DNA of 64,000 nt from Aphanomyces cochlioides (Eukaryota > Oomycota > Saprolegniomycetes > Saprolegniales > Verrucalvaceae), in NCBI GenBank assembly GCA_019828595.1, contig JAHQRK010000018.1:1116001-1180000 (forward strand), in the 5' to 3' direction. Shown here one piece after another: positions 52,701 through 63,300 of the stretch; position 1 is the first letter of the stretch; each line of letters starts with the position of its first letter. The position numbers were made by a program, and so were the translations under genes. The notes below the pieces were generated by a model. That model was not told where the DNA came from and did no database searches. It worked only from the letters and a program-made list of their open reading frames with translations.

Positions 52701-53920
52701 GGACGTCCGACGAGCTCTGGGAAGGCAACAGCGGCAAATTCGCCGAGCCGTCGTTCAAGTCGCACGAATCGCAGGTCGAGCTCTTTGCATCGCTCCTTGA
52801 CAAGCAATCCAAGGCATTCATGGAGTATGACGTACAAGTTTCGCAAACTCAGCCGCTTGTGGCTCCTCCCGCGGCGCTTACCACGACACATCAAGCACGA
52901 CGCCTTCTCTCTCAACTCGGCTTCATTGCCATCGCCAGTTGGGGGTCTCTTCTTCCACTGGCACGCTCGTCCCAGCTACTCCAAGACCTCCAAGCCCTGG
53001 ATCGACTTCCTACTCGGGAAACCTACGAGGTAATGACGCAACCCATGTGGAGATAATGATGACGGCGTAGATCGGCATTGCATACTGCCGGAACCAGCCA
53101 TCCCGCGCTGGTATTGACGTGATTGAGCTCGTGACGACGCAGGCATGCTCACCCGCTTATTCGGCATTTGTCGGCACGATGGGAAGCATTGTGCATGCAA
53201 ATTCGTACGGCGGCTTCCTCGGATACATGGACCGCGAGAAGGGTCAAAAGTCTCTCGTGTATTCCCAACACAACTACGAAGTCGCCTTTTACGTGCCGAC
53301 GCTCGCTGCCGACCATGCGGCGGTCCTTGACAAGGCCGAGGTTTTGATCGTGTGGAACGAATGCCAGCAGAATTACCGCCCAGGATCGGCGCTGTGGGCA
53401 TCGGCGTACAAACTGCCGCACCCTAAAGCTAGCGTGTACATTATCATCGATCCACTCGACGAAGGACTTTTCTGCGTGCGCATATCCGCCCATGGATCAG
53501 CGTTTGAGTCCAATGGTTCAGGTACATTCGATGTAACATGGAATGAGGCGAACGACGACTTCCGTAGACAATGGAAGCGATACGGATGATACATTTAGCG
53601 GCCGAGTCCTGGGACCTCTTCAGGACGGCATGGTCGTCGGCAGCGAATGGCTCGGACCTCTCATTCGACAGACGGCGCTCAATGCCGTGCATGTTCATCG
53701 CCTCCACTTGCGATACAAGCATTCCCTGGGCTTATCATCGCAATCCCCCATTCGGTAGGGACACAACTGACTGCATGAGATCGTCACAATGTTGTGTAGG
53801 CCACAAGAAAAGCGGACCAAGCTAATATCCGCGATCGTGTCCCAGCACATGGAGCCCATGTTGCCTGGGGAATTCTACAGCTCGCTCTTTGTTCCAAGTG
53901 AAAACTTAGCAGTGGAGTAA
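49720..53920 (+). CDS. Ral GTPase-activating protein beta subunit (RALGAPB-like)
   Basis: Twelve exons: 49720-50177, 50221-50722, 50768-51085, 51136-51257, 51301-51511, 51556-51745, 51786-51886, 51928-52354, 52400-53029, 53071-53521, 53568-53754, 53800-53920 (introns 40-50 bp), about 1,238 residues. It follows human RALGAPB throughout: HVRWSMEAIGHSFAL, RKAVIEQWHAVSLALTKHLL, ILGPWLFDASL, YLKTEQDPTN, RRLLSQLGFIAI, KASVYIIIDPLDEGLFCVRI, MVVGSEWLGPLIRQTALNAV, and end GEFYSSLF. The beta subunit stabilises the RalGAP alpha catalytic chain. One defect: an extra G at 51711-51712 (CAGGCTTGAG) breaks frame within exon 6; removing it in thought restores the frame. The intron 50723-50767 is a multiple of three with an in-frame TAG. 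Confidence 0.88.
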
Positions 53921-53952
53921 GATTGTAATATCCGACGGATAAATATGAGAAA

Positions 53953-54498
53953 CTAAAGAAAGATGGGGTGAATGCCGTCGAGATGCGTGGGCTTCTGGCA
54001 CATTGGGCACTTCAATGTCGTCTGGACGGCTTGGACTATGCATTGTCGACAGAATATGTGACCACAATTTGTCGACGTAAGATCTCGCAGCGTGTCCAGG
54101 CAGATCGCACAAGTCGATGACTTCCTATAGAGCTCCATGGCTTGCTGGTTGTCGAAGCAAATCTGCGTGCATTCGGGAGACTGGATATGTGCTTGATCGA
54201 ATCGAATGTTTCGTCGCCGTCGGACTTGTTTGTTCTTGCCCGACAGCTTTGGTCGCTTAGGAAGGGCTTCTTTTGGAGATATGATATCAACGATGTCGTC
54301 AGAGTCATGGCAGTCATCGTCGATGTCTGCTGCAAAGGAGTCGTCGGTGAGATCAATCACATCCGACGACAGGCCGCTTCGATTCGACAGCATGCGTGAG
54401 CGAAGGGACGGCTCCTCTGAGTCTGCAATATCGATAATTGATGTTCTCCGCAACAGTGGCGTCAACGGAACGATAATCTCGACCATGTCGTCAGCCAT
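53953..54498 (-). CDS. RNF4-like SUMO-targeted RING ubiquitin ligase
   Basis: 181 residues, no intron. The N-terminal half contains at least four SUMO-interacting-type hydrophobic motifs next to acids: VEIIVPL (about 6), SIIDIAD (about 20), DVIDLTDD (about 46), DIVDIIS (about 68). A basic patch KNKQVRRRRNIRF follows, then a C-terminal C3HC4 RING (about 128-170: CAICLDTLRD, NCGHIFCRQC, CPMC) and ending HPIFL, much like RNF4 (HPIYI). STUbLs ubiquitylate poly-SUMOylated nuclear proteins in genome maintenance. Its promoter region holds a perfect E2F palindrome and inverted CCAAT boxes. Stop 32 bp from the RalGAP-beta stop. Confidence 0.9.
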   Translation of the reverse strand: MADDMVEIIVPLTPLLRRTSIIDIADSEEPSLRSRMLSNRSGLSSDVIDLTDDSFAADIDDDCHDSDDIVDIISPKEALPKRPKLSGKNKQVRRRRNIRFDQAHIQSPECTQICFDNQQAMELYRKSSTCAICLDTLRDLTSTNCGHIFCRQCIVQAVQTTLKCPMCQKPTHLDGIHPIFL

Positions 54499-54861
54499 CC
54501 TCTCTCGCTCGTGGAGTCGGTCGAAGACTTGAGCAAAGAATTGTCAGGAATAACACGATTAGAAAGTTTCTATTGGTTAAAAATCAACCAATCATACTGC
54601 TTTATTCAATTGGATTACTCGATATCGCATTTCAGATTTGGCGCCAAACTTACAAGGAGACCGACGTGATGCCGCTACCGCGCATGGAAAGTACAGACTT
54701 CAAAGGCCGGCATACATCAACCACTGCGTTACCTATAGGTACTGGCCCTCCCCAAAAGGCTTCATCGCACTGCACGAGTTATCAAACGCATTTTGGAAGA
54801 AATACGATGTATTAGCAAAAGCGAGGAGTTTCGGTTTGTTGTGCAATGATATGAAGATCGG
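54499..54861. promoter_or_regulatory. STUbL upstream region with E2F palindrome and paired CCAAT boxes
   Basis: TTTGGCGCCAAA at 54637-54648 is a perfect palindromic E2F consensus. ATTGGTT (54572-54578) and AACCAAT (54586-54592) form an inverted CCAAT pair. Downstream, 54671 onward, there is a possible short plus-strand gene (MPLPRMESTDFKGRHTSTTA, perhaps spliced to IKRILEEIRCISKSEEFRF). Two alternative frames look equally good, so I do not call it. Confidence 0.5.
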
Positions 54862-57085
54862 CTAGTTCAGCAAGCTGCGAAGGACAGTCTTGACATTGAG
54901 TTTGGCAAGATGCGTATACTTTTGCCCCGTGCCGACGAACATGATGGGTTGGCCAGTTTTGTAGACCATGGAGACAGCAGCGCCAACTACATTGAAGGTT
55001 GAGAGGGAGTGCATGATAACTTCAAACCTTTGTCATCGATCGTGTCAAACTTGGTGATGACAATGCCATCGATGCGTCGAGGAACTTGGCGATCCGAGTA
55101 ATCCACCAATGCCTGGATTGTTCATGTCAACAACTTTGTCGATAGGAAATTTCTTACCCGGTCAAAGAGTGAGAGCTGATCAATCCCGTCGTTACCAACC
55201 AAAGCTTCGCCGACGAACAATACCAAGTCAGGGTTGTTAACAGAGACCAATTTGGCCAAGGCACGCATTAGCGGTTCGTTGTTTTGCATACGGCCTGCCG
55301 TATCAATCAAGACACAGTCAAATCCATTCTCATTGCCATAGGCAATCGCATCACGTGCAACCGAAGCGGGGTCTTTCGCATAGCCTGATTCGACATCAGA
55401 CCCGAGAACGACTAAAGAACAACTACGCACCTCGTTCAAAGAGAGGAACATCGAGCACTTTGCAATGCTGGTTGAGTTGCTCCACAGCACCAGAACGGAA
55501 CGTATCGCAAGCAGCAATCATGATCTACAGCAAGGTGAACAGCTGAGCTTCAGTATGGAAATCAACCTTGACGCCACGAGATTTGAGGTAGTAGCAAACT
55601 TTTGACAAACTTGTCGATTTGCCAACACCGTTCACGCCCACGAAGACGATGCTGTAGCAACGGCCTTGCTCACGAGCTGCAAGCACTTCGCGGAGGACGT
55701 CCGTTGATTTCTTGGGCGTGAGAATGCGCAAAAGAGCAGCTTCTAGGGCCTTTTGAACCACAGTTTGAATACTACGAAGCAAAGAGATCACAACGTAGTC
55801 TCCACGTACAACATACCGAGTGAAGCTTTCAAGGCGTTGCCCGATCATGGTCGAAATCACAGATTCGCACATCTCGTCGGCGACTTCAGCGGCTACATTC
55901 TTGCTGATCAACTACAATGACTTGTAAGCATGGTAAATTCGCACACATCTTACCTGGATACGGAATTGTTCCACGACTGGTGTCACATCTTCGCGTGTCA
56001 AGATCTACCCATCATGGTCAAGTTGTCTGTTAGCATGTACATTGCGAGCTTACCTTGTTGCCAGAAATTGACTGCAAGAAGTCTCCGAGGCTGGTGTTGC
56101 CAAAGTTCCAGCCACCAGCAGCAGCATCGGAATCACTTCCCGATACGTTCGACTCATCCTGGTCATCATCATCGTCTTTAACGACTTCGTCATCCTAATC
56201 TCATATGTGAGCAGGACCAAGTAGCACCAGAGTCAACCCCAATGTACTCCTTGCGCTTATCAGCCAAGAAGGCATCTTCTTCATCTTGAGTTGCCTACAT
56301 ATGATAAATGCGGTTCGTCATGTGGAGGAAGACGTACATTTCGCGAGCGATCCAGCTCCGCCATGGCCTTCTTGGTCACGGGCGCTTTGGCATCATGCCA
56401 CACAGTTTTCACTTTTCCTCCCTTTCCTGAAGCATCTGTTCACGTCGTGAGAAGGATAATAGGTCACGAGGTCGATACCTTCAGCTTTCTTCTCTCCCTT
56501 CTTCTTTGGGTTGCGAGGGCCAGTGCGCATTGGCTTGGGTTGCTTCGATCCGCTTCCCACTAGCTTCAACTCTTGTTTGAGCTTGTCCAAGTCGTCGTCC
56601 TTCGCACCATCACCTCCTTCGTCGTCAGTCGTGTCTTGAAGGGTACCATCCGTGCGGGCTTGGTCCATCTCCTTTGACGAGACGACTGCTGGCGGCTTTG
56701 ATGCCACCGGTCGTTTATTCTTCAATTGCTGCGTCTCGACATCGCGGAGAATTCGATCAAATTCCTTGTCGAATGCAATCGGTGTGCGCGAACGGATTTC
56801 CTCTTGAAAGTTGGCCACAATCTCACGCTTGAGCCGTTCGAGGAGTTCGTCCACGTAGAGCAGTTGGAGCACTTTTTGATACACGACAACAAGTACCAAT
56901 TGCAACTTGTTCTCCAAGCTCCAACGCATTTGGTACGATTCGTAGTTGAACTCCTTACGGCCCAGACGCTCTTCCAACAAGACAGTCTTGACAAGTTGAT
57001 CAACAGGGTTTCCGCGGAGTTTACACATAGATCGGGACCATAAAACAGTGCCACTTTGGCTGAAGATGGACACGTGGTCTAGCAT
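54862..57085 (-). CDS. SRP receptor subunit alpha (SRPRA/FtsY family)
   Basis: Eleven exons on the minus strand: 57085-56479, 56435-56338, 56294-56238, 56194-56054, 56004-55954, 55911-55817, 55771-55567, 55524-55431, 55384-55158, 55112-55028, 54986-54862 (introns 41-49 bp), 594 residues (human 638). The N-terminal SRX domain ([17 protein letters not shown]) binds SRP receptor beta; a charged linker follows, then the NG domain: G1 [61 protein letters not shown]. It docks SRP-ribosome complexes at the ER through GTP-dependent pairing with SRP54. TCCGGATA-like motifs lie about 120 bp upstream. Confidence 0.95.
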
Positions 57086-57875
57086 CGGTGTCGCGTCGAG
57101 GAATAGAAAATGCACAGAGAGGTGCGGGATTGAAATCAACTTTCACAGGATATTCATTATATCAAGTCATGTTTTGATATACATTTATACAGGCTTTAAT
57201 GTTTTTCCGGATAAATTATCCGCTTACAGTCTAAGCTATAATAGTGTGGGTAATTAAAGTAACTTACACTATTTAAAGTTTCCTATTGTCGTGGATCGAA
57301 GATGCCAAAAGTACATCTTGCGATATTTCAAGACCATGACGCCAAGAATCGTGGAAGTACCGGTAATCTGGATTGATAAGATATGATGACGTCGACGACT
57401 TTGTAGAGTGACTCTGATGCGTCAGTGCAGTCTGGTTCATCTTCGCATACATTTCGAAATTTATTGAATAGTGTAACTTTACACTATATTACGGAGAAAC
57501 GCCACAACCTTCTAAAAATGTCGGAACCGCCTTTCCATCGCTCACTTCAATGACGACAGCGGCAACTCCCGTCGTCCTGCCTGGAGCTCGCTCGCCTCCC
57601 TTGGACATTGTGTGTATTCAAACTTGATGGAATTTGCACATCCTTTCTGTGCGGAACAACGAATGAACACGAAGGCTGCCCTTTATCTCGTATTGACTGG
57701 CTGAGGTGATCAATGATTCCATATGGCCTGTGGTGTCTTTGTGGCAGAGTATACAAACTTTCATATTAAATTCGTAAGCGACGTCGTCATCAATGGCCAA
57801 GTGAAACGTTGAACCTGAAATTAATAATTCAAATCTTCGAAATTGGACTTGCAATTTGTATACTTTCGGTGCCAA
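57086..57875. other. Gap between SRPRA and the desaturase
   Basis: 790 bp. TTTCCGGATAAATTATCCGC near 57205-57222 belongs to the SRPRA promoter. A short plus-strand start at 57552 (MTTAATPVVLPGARSPPLDI) and a minus-strand peptide (MKVCILCHKDTTGHMESLIT) at about 57760-57617 both look protein-like, but neither gives a supportable gene model. A small gene may be present. Confidence 0.35.
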
Positions 57876-59106
57876 ATGGATAAAAAAATCGATCTCCAAC
57901 TTGAACGACATCACGAATCGGCGCTTGCGAGCCACTCTCCAACAGGACCGATCCAAGCGATGATGGAAGACAAGAAGACGGTCGTGTTTCCGACGCTGAC
58001 GGAAATCAAGCACTCCCTTCCGAATTCGTGCTTTGAATCCGATGCCGCGACGTCGCTCTACTATGTCGCGCGCTCCGCCGCCCTCACTGCGATCTTTATG
58101 ACCGCATTGACCTACGGCCGTCGACTTGTCGCTGACTACATCATCTTGGATGCTGCACTTTGCGCCACCTACATCTATCTCCAAGGTGTAGTCTTTTGGG
58201 GTCTCTTCACGATTGGACATGACTGTGGCCACAGCTCCTTCTCGCGATACCATAGCCTCAACTTCATCATGGGTTGCATCACTCATTCGGCTATCTTGAC
58301 CCCGTTTGAAAGCTGGCGCATCTCCCATCGTCACCACCACAAGAACACTGGCAACGTCGACAAGGACGAAGTGTTCTACCCACAGCGTGAAAAGGATGCC
58401 TACTTGCCAACGCGTCGCATCGTCTACTCACTTGGCTTCTCGTGGTTTGTCTACCTCAAAGTCGGCTATGTCCCTCGCACCATGAACCACTTCAATCCCG
58501 TACGTCGTAGCTCCTCCGTATGTCATTCATGCTTCTTGTAGTGGGATCCCCTCCTCATCCGCCGCGCTGGAGCCGTGATCATCTCGCTCTGCTCGTGGGT
58601 TGCTGCCGTGGTTGGCCTCGCCTACCTCACCTACACGCTCGGTGTTGCCACGATGGTCATGTACTACTTCGCGCCGCTCTTCGTCTTCGCTACCTTCTTG
58701 GTGGTAACGACCTTCTTGGTACAAATATTTCCTCCACACACGTCTCTCATACCTTGCTTGTTAGCACCACAACGATGAAGACACGCCATGGTACGGTGAC
58801 TCCGAGTGGACGTACGTCAAGGGCAACTTGTCGAGTGTTGATCGCAGCTACGGTTGGCTCGTTGATGAACTCAGCCACAACATTGGCACGCACCAAATCC
58901 ACCACCTCTTCCCCATCATTCCCCACTACAAGTTGAACGAAGCGACTGCTCACTTCCGCCGTGCCTTCCCTCAATTTGTTCGCCAAAGCAGCGAGCCCAT
59001 CATCCCAGCCTTCTTCAAGACTCTCAACCTCTTTGTCCATCATGGAGTTGTCCCGGATGATGCGCAAGTGTTCACCTTGGGCGGTAGTGCTAAGAAGACG
59101 TTGTAG
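57876..59106 (+). CDS. Omega-3 fatty acid desaturase, oomycete delta-17 type
   Basis: Three exons: 57876-58499, 58542-58718, 58765-59106 (introns 42 and 46 bp), 380 residues. Histidine boxes HDCGHSSFSRYH, HRHHHKNTGN and HNIGTHQIHHLFPIIPHY are the di-iron ligands; the third box form (IGTHxxHHLFP) marks omega-3 rather than delta-12 desaturases. The blocks FPTLTEIKHSLPN, SWFVYLKVGYVPRTM and WYGDSEWTYVKGNLSSVDRS closely resemble the Saprolegnia diclina delta-17 desaturase, which converts arachidonic to eicosapentaenoic acid. ER membrane enzyme with several hydrophobic segments. Compared with that protein the start carries about 40 extra residues before MEDKKTVVFPT, so an internal ATG may be used. 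Stop 6 bp from the REX1B stop. Confidence 0.9.
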
Positions 59107-59112
59107 ATCAAT

Positions 59113-59935
59113 TTATGCATTTTCATCGTCATTGATGTCCTACACAATGCGCATCCATTGAGATATCCACTGAGGAGGATAAGAGTACCTCGTAGCGCAG
59201 CTCTTCAAGCAGTTCGTTGATACGCTCAATGATGGAGGTGTGTGTCGCCTTCATAGTCTCAATCGACTTTTCAAAGATCGGGATCGATGAGTCGTCGGGA
59301 TCGGCGTCTTCAGCACGCTTCAGTCGCATCTTCTCCAAGAGTAAAGCAGAAGTCTACATAGAAATGAGAGACCATGAACATGCCCAATATGCACCAGCAG
59401 CAACTTTTCTTTTTCTTCGCCCTGAACCTTGCGGATTATGTCGGGAACTGATACGGGCACGCCTTTCTTGCCGCGAAGAACTCGCTGTCATATTGCTTAA
59501 AAAGATTGTGGGGAGCGCTGCGCACCTCGATTGCATTGATTTGATTGCTGATGGATGCAAATTGCTTTGTGATTCCTTGGGCTAGACAAAACAGTTATTT
59601 CTGCATTCCATCAAATCCTTACTAAACGGCGCCAATTCCTCCTTGAGCATGAGTTCGCCAAAGCCTCTACCGTCAAGCAAATTAGTTTTTCGATGCGAAT
59701 GGAGTACGTACTTTTCAAACTCTTGGTAGACTTGCACGCGCTTGGCTTGACAGGTTTGAAAGGTCTGAACAAGTTCTCTCGATGACATCGCCTCCATTTC
59801 AGGTTCCAACGCTGCATCATTGCTCTCCACCTTTAAAGCAAGTGATTTGGATGCATTCTCTTCAACGCTGTGGTCTCCATCATGCGGTGTTTGCGCACGA
59901 GCCTTCAAGATGTCCAAGCATGCGTTCAAGTCCAT
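59113..59935 (-). CDS. REX1B (required for excision 1-B) family protein
   Basis: Six exons on the minus strand: 59935-59712, 59666-59623, 59581-59526, 59484-59395, 59353-59189, 59139-59113 (introns 41-49 bp), 201 residues. The family pattern is visible only after splicing: LVQTFQTCQAKRVQVYQEFE, KGFGELM, ITKQFASISNQINAIERVL, VPDIIRKVQGEEKEKLLLTS, ALLLEKMRLKRAED, all helical. REX1 was named for DNA-repair defects in Chlamydomonas; the molecular role is poorly known. Head-to-head with the ZMAT5-like gene over a promoter with several TCCGGATA-like motifs. Confidence 0.82.
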
Positions 59936-59967
59936 GATTCAAAGGAGAAATCCATGACGTTCCTCCT

Positions 59968-60074
59968 CATCCGGATAAACCTACCAATAATCCGGATAAA
60001 ATAATACCGTCCGGATACGTAAACTATAGTCCGAATAAACTGTTTTATCCGGAGACATATTTTGATCCGGATAC
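59968..60074. promoter_or_regulatory. Cluster of TATCCGGATA-like motifs (REX1B/ZMAT5 promoter)
   Basis: CATCCGGATAAA (59969), AATCCGGATAAA (59989), GTCCGGATAC (60009), GTCCGAATAAA (60029, degenerate), TTATCCGGAGA (60045) and GATCCGGATAC (60064) fall in the 155-bp gap between two head-to-head genes. Confidence 0.68.
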
Positions 60075-60090
60075 TTGTCCATTTTGGAAG

Positions 60091-60354
60091 ATGGGGCAAA
60101 CAAAGTACACATGCGAGTACTGCAACAAGTCGTTCACGGACACAACCGAGTCACGGCGCAAGCATATTCGCGGCCGTCTGCATAGAATCAAAGTAAAGGA
60201 GTGGTACGACCGGCTGCAAGTGAAATCCGCGCCGCCAGTTTCTTCGCCGTGGACAGCAGTTGCCAGTGATGGGTCGACGACCTTTCAAATGCCACCATCC
60301 ATGGTCCCTGCGTCGCCACGGGCTTTTCGTCAAGCACTAGCCGATTGGGGATAA
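60091..60354 (+). CDS. ZMAT5/U11-U12 20K-like C2H2 zinc-finger protein
   Basis: 87 residues, no intron. A matrin/U1-C-type zinc finger at the N-terminus: C8-x2-C11 and H25-x5-H31 (KYTCEYCNKSFTD, SRRKHIRGRLH), followed by KVKEWYDRL, as in ZMAT5, the 20K protein of the U11/U12 di-snRNP. The CCCH finger that follows in ZMAT5 is absent; the tail is Ser/Pro-rich. U1-C is the main alternative, but the start MGQTKYTCEYC and the SRRKH spacing fit ZMAT5 better. Confidence 0.72.
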   Translation: MGQTKYTCEYCNKSFTDTTESRRKHIRGRLHRIKVKEWYDRLQVKSAPPVSSPWTAVASDGSTTFQMPPSMVPASPRAFRQALADWG

Positions 60355-60388
60355 CTCTTTGTGATATATTTTAAAAGATCTCTATGGT

Positions 60389-63300
60389 CTACCGGTGCAG
60401 GTCGAAATGCTTGAGCGGTTCATACATTTGTCGAAGAGCAAGCGTCGCCTCTTGCGTTTCGGGAAAGAAGCTCAAGAAATAGCCGAGCTGTCGAGTCCAT
60501 GGCAGCAAAAGTCGCCGAAGGTCCAAGCGCTGGTTGGCAAAAACAACAGTTGTCGGTGGAGTGAGCAGGACATCCGCTCGAAGACGATTAAAGATCGAGC
60601 CAAACACTTCATGTCCAAACACAACGCCATACACCAAATCGGCCAGTGTGATTGCATGGCGGCCAGCGCTGCTTCGAATGCCGTACCAGATGAGCTCGTC
60701 TGTGATGTAGTAAAAATCAAAGTAGAGCGCGCGGTACGACTGAGCCAATGTTGCTGGGCTGCTGTTATTGCTCGATCCTCTGGGACTCACTGGCAGCACT
60801 CGCTCTATCGCATGTTCCAAGTCAAAGAGGACGGACGCTGCCGTGTTGTCGGCCAATGCGTTTGCAAGCAGTTTCCAAAAGAGATGATATTGCCGTAGAA
60901 ACTTGGCGATCGTGTCTTCGAGCGTCGAGAAAGGATAGGCTTCACGGAGCTGCGGCGCAACATAAAAACTCGACATGGTATTGTTGCTCGGCGTAAAGCT
61001 CAACGAGACGTGGTAGTGTTCGGCAAACTGCTTCATGTTGTAAAACGCAATATGTTCCTTCACGCTGTGTTCCCATTGCTGCCGATTCTTCCGCAGGAGT
61101 TCCAAGTTTGGCTGAATCCGCACGACAGCCACGTCGCTCGGTTCCAGCTTCACCACACCAGTCCAGTCATGGGCAACAGGACTTCCCGTCGCGGCACGGA
61201 AGATGTGGTCGATCGTCACATCGAAAAACATGCTGTCATTTCGAATCGCAACGTGGGCATTCGCGTCACTCCTGGCATTTTTCATAACCAAGTACTTGGG
61301 CTCGATCGTGTTCGTCGTCGAGTCGTCAACGAGGATGCTCTCTGGGGCCGTAAAGCCCATGCCGAGGAACGTCGGCTGCGACGGAAAATACGGCGATGCA
61401 GGTTCTGTGTAGCTTGTGGGTTGGCCTGGCGTCGGTCGATTGAGTGCAATATGGAGATTAACTTGAGGATAATTGCAAATGGCTTTTAGGAAGACTGTCT
61501 CGCGAAAATCTTTGACAAGGCGGCAGTTGATGTAGACCTCAATGTTGCGTTCCCATGTACTTGTCGGTGATTCCGGCGCGCCGAGACTTTTCGGAGCAGG
61601 GCGAAAGTTCAAAAAGACTTGGAGACGGCCATACGCACCAAGTGTGACGGATGAAATCTCATTGAACGAATTGGGGGACATCGAGAAGCCGACTTCATGG
61701 GCACGACCATTGCTGCTCAACATGAAGTCAAGCGAGAGGCTGCTAAAGTTTTCCAGCACGAGCGAGTGGTTGTGGTACAACTTGTCGTAAAACACATCGC
61801 CGTACTCGATTTCAAGCTTGCGCGACGACATGTCAGCAATGAAATCTTCGCTTGATTTGCGGCGCTGTCGTTTGGAACTGGAGTAACTCGACACAAGCAC
61901 GCGAAAAAGATTTGAATCGGCTTTGTCCTTTGACATGGCGCGTAGCGCTTGTAAATCAGCAATCACTTCGAGTTTCACGCGAATGAGTTTGAGATCTGTT
62001 GGATTGGCACAGTTTTCAAGCACAACAAACGTCGAATAGACGCCCACAACGTCGCGAATAAAGCGAAGGACAATCGTTTGAAATGTCACGACAGTGCCGT
62101 GCGTTCGACTGAGTTGGAGCCATTCCTTGGCGTTTGGATCGGTCAAATACAAACGGTACTCCACTTCCTTGTCCACGTGAAGGGAAATCTCCCACTCGAC
62201 ATCGCCACCACTTCGAACCGTGTGTTGGCCAACATCAATCACATAAAGAGCGTTTTCAAGCGTCGAGTTGTCGGCTGGTGTACAACCTCGGAGCGAAATA
62301 GTTGGAGGAGCTTCAGATACAGCTAGCGCATTCTTCTCAGTGCTCAGGGTTGGTGGCATCGACGATGAAGATGCGCCTGAACTTGACCCGAGTACTGAAG
62401 CGGTTGGATCGTCAAGGGAGGAAGCTGTAGAAGCCGTCGATAAGGCAGGTGTAGCTGGGCGGCTTCCGTGAAGTACAGCATGGCGACTTGATAGACCTCT
62501 TTCGACGATACGGAAGTCGACTTCGATGGGATGGCGGTCGTTGACAGTCAAGTCCAAGTCGATAATCGAGCTCGACTGGTCCTTATCGCGGACAATAAGC
62601 TGCATCGTCGACGAAGAGGAAGTTTCAAGTGATGATCGCCGTGATGTTTCTTCTAATTGCACGTTGATGGCCATGGACTCTCCAGGGGGAACCGAGCCAT
62701 GGTCAGGGATACACTTGGGCATCAAAGCGTCACCCAAGATAGTCTCTTGATACAAGAAGAGCTGGCCAGGACACACCAACGGGGTCGACTCGATGTCAAA
62801 GAGCAGAGGACGTGTCGTCGATGGATTGTAAATCGAAAAAGAGGGCGTGGAAAGTGGCGACAAGAGGGATACATGAGGCCATCCAGTGATAAATTGCGCT
62901 GAAAATGGCAATCGAGACGTCGAGACAGTAAACGACTGGCCCAAGACAAAGCTGCCATGTACATCAATCCTCTCCGAGCATGACAAAGCCACATTTGCGC
63001 AGAAAGCCTCAATCGAGACGACACCAAGTGGCGTGGCGTCTTCAAAACGACCCGTCGCGTTGGTTGAATACGGCAGTTCGTTCCATGCTGAAGGCTGGGC
63101 AAGGCGGCATGTAATGCGAAGGTCAATTCGTTCGCCAGGAGCTAATGCTAGACTCGTGACTGGTGTGTTGGATGTCCGCGAGACAACCAGCAAATCGACA
63201 AGCCTATTCAAGGAGGAATATGTCAGGTCACGCAAAATCTCTAGAAATACCGATGAAGAGTCGGCAAAGACTGAGCATGAAGCTGAACGTCGAGCTCTTC

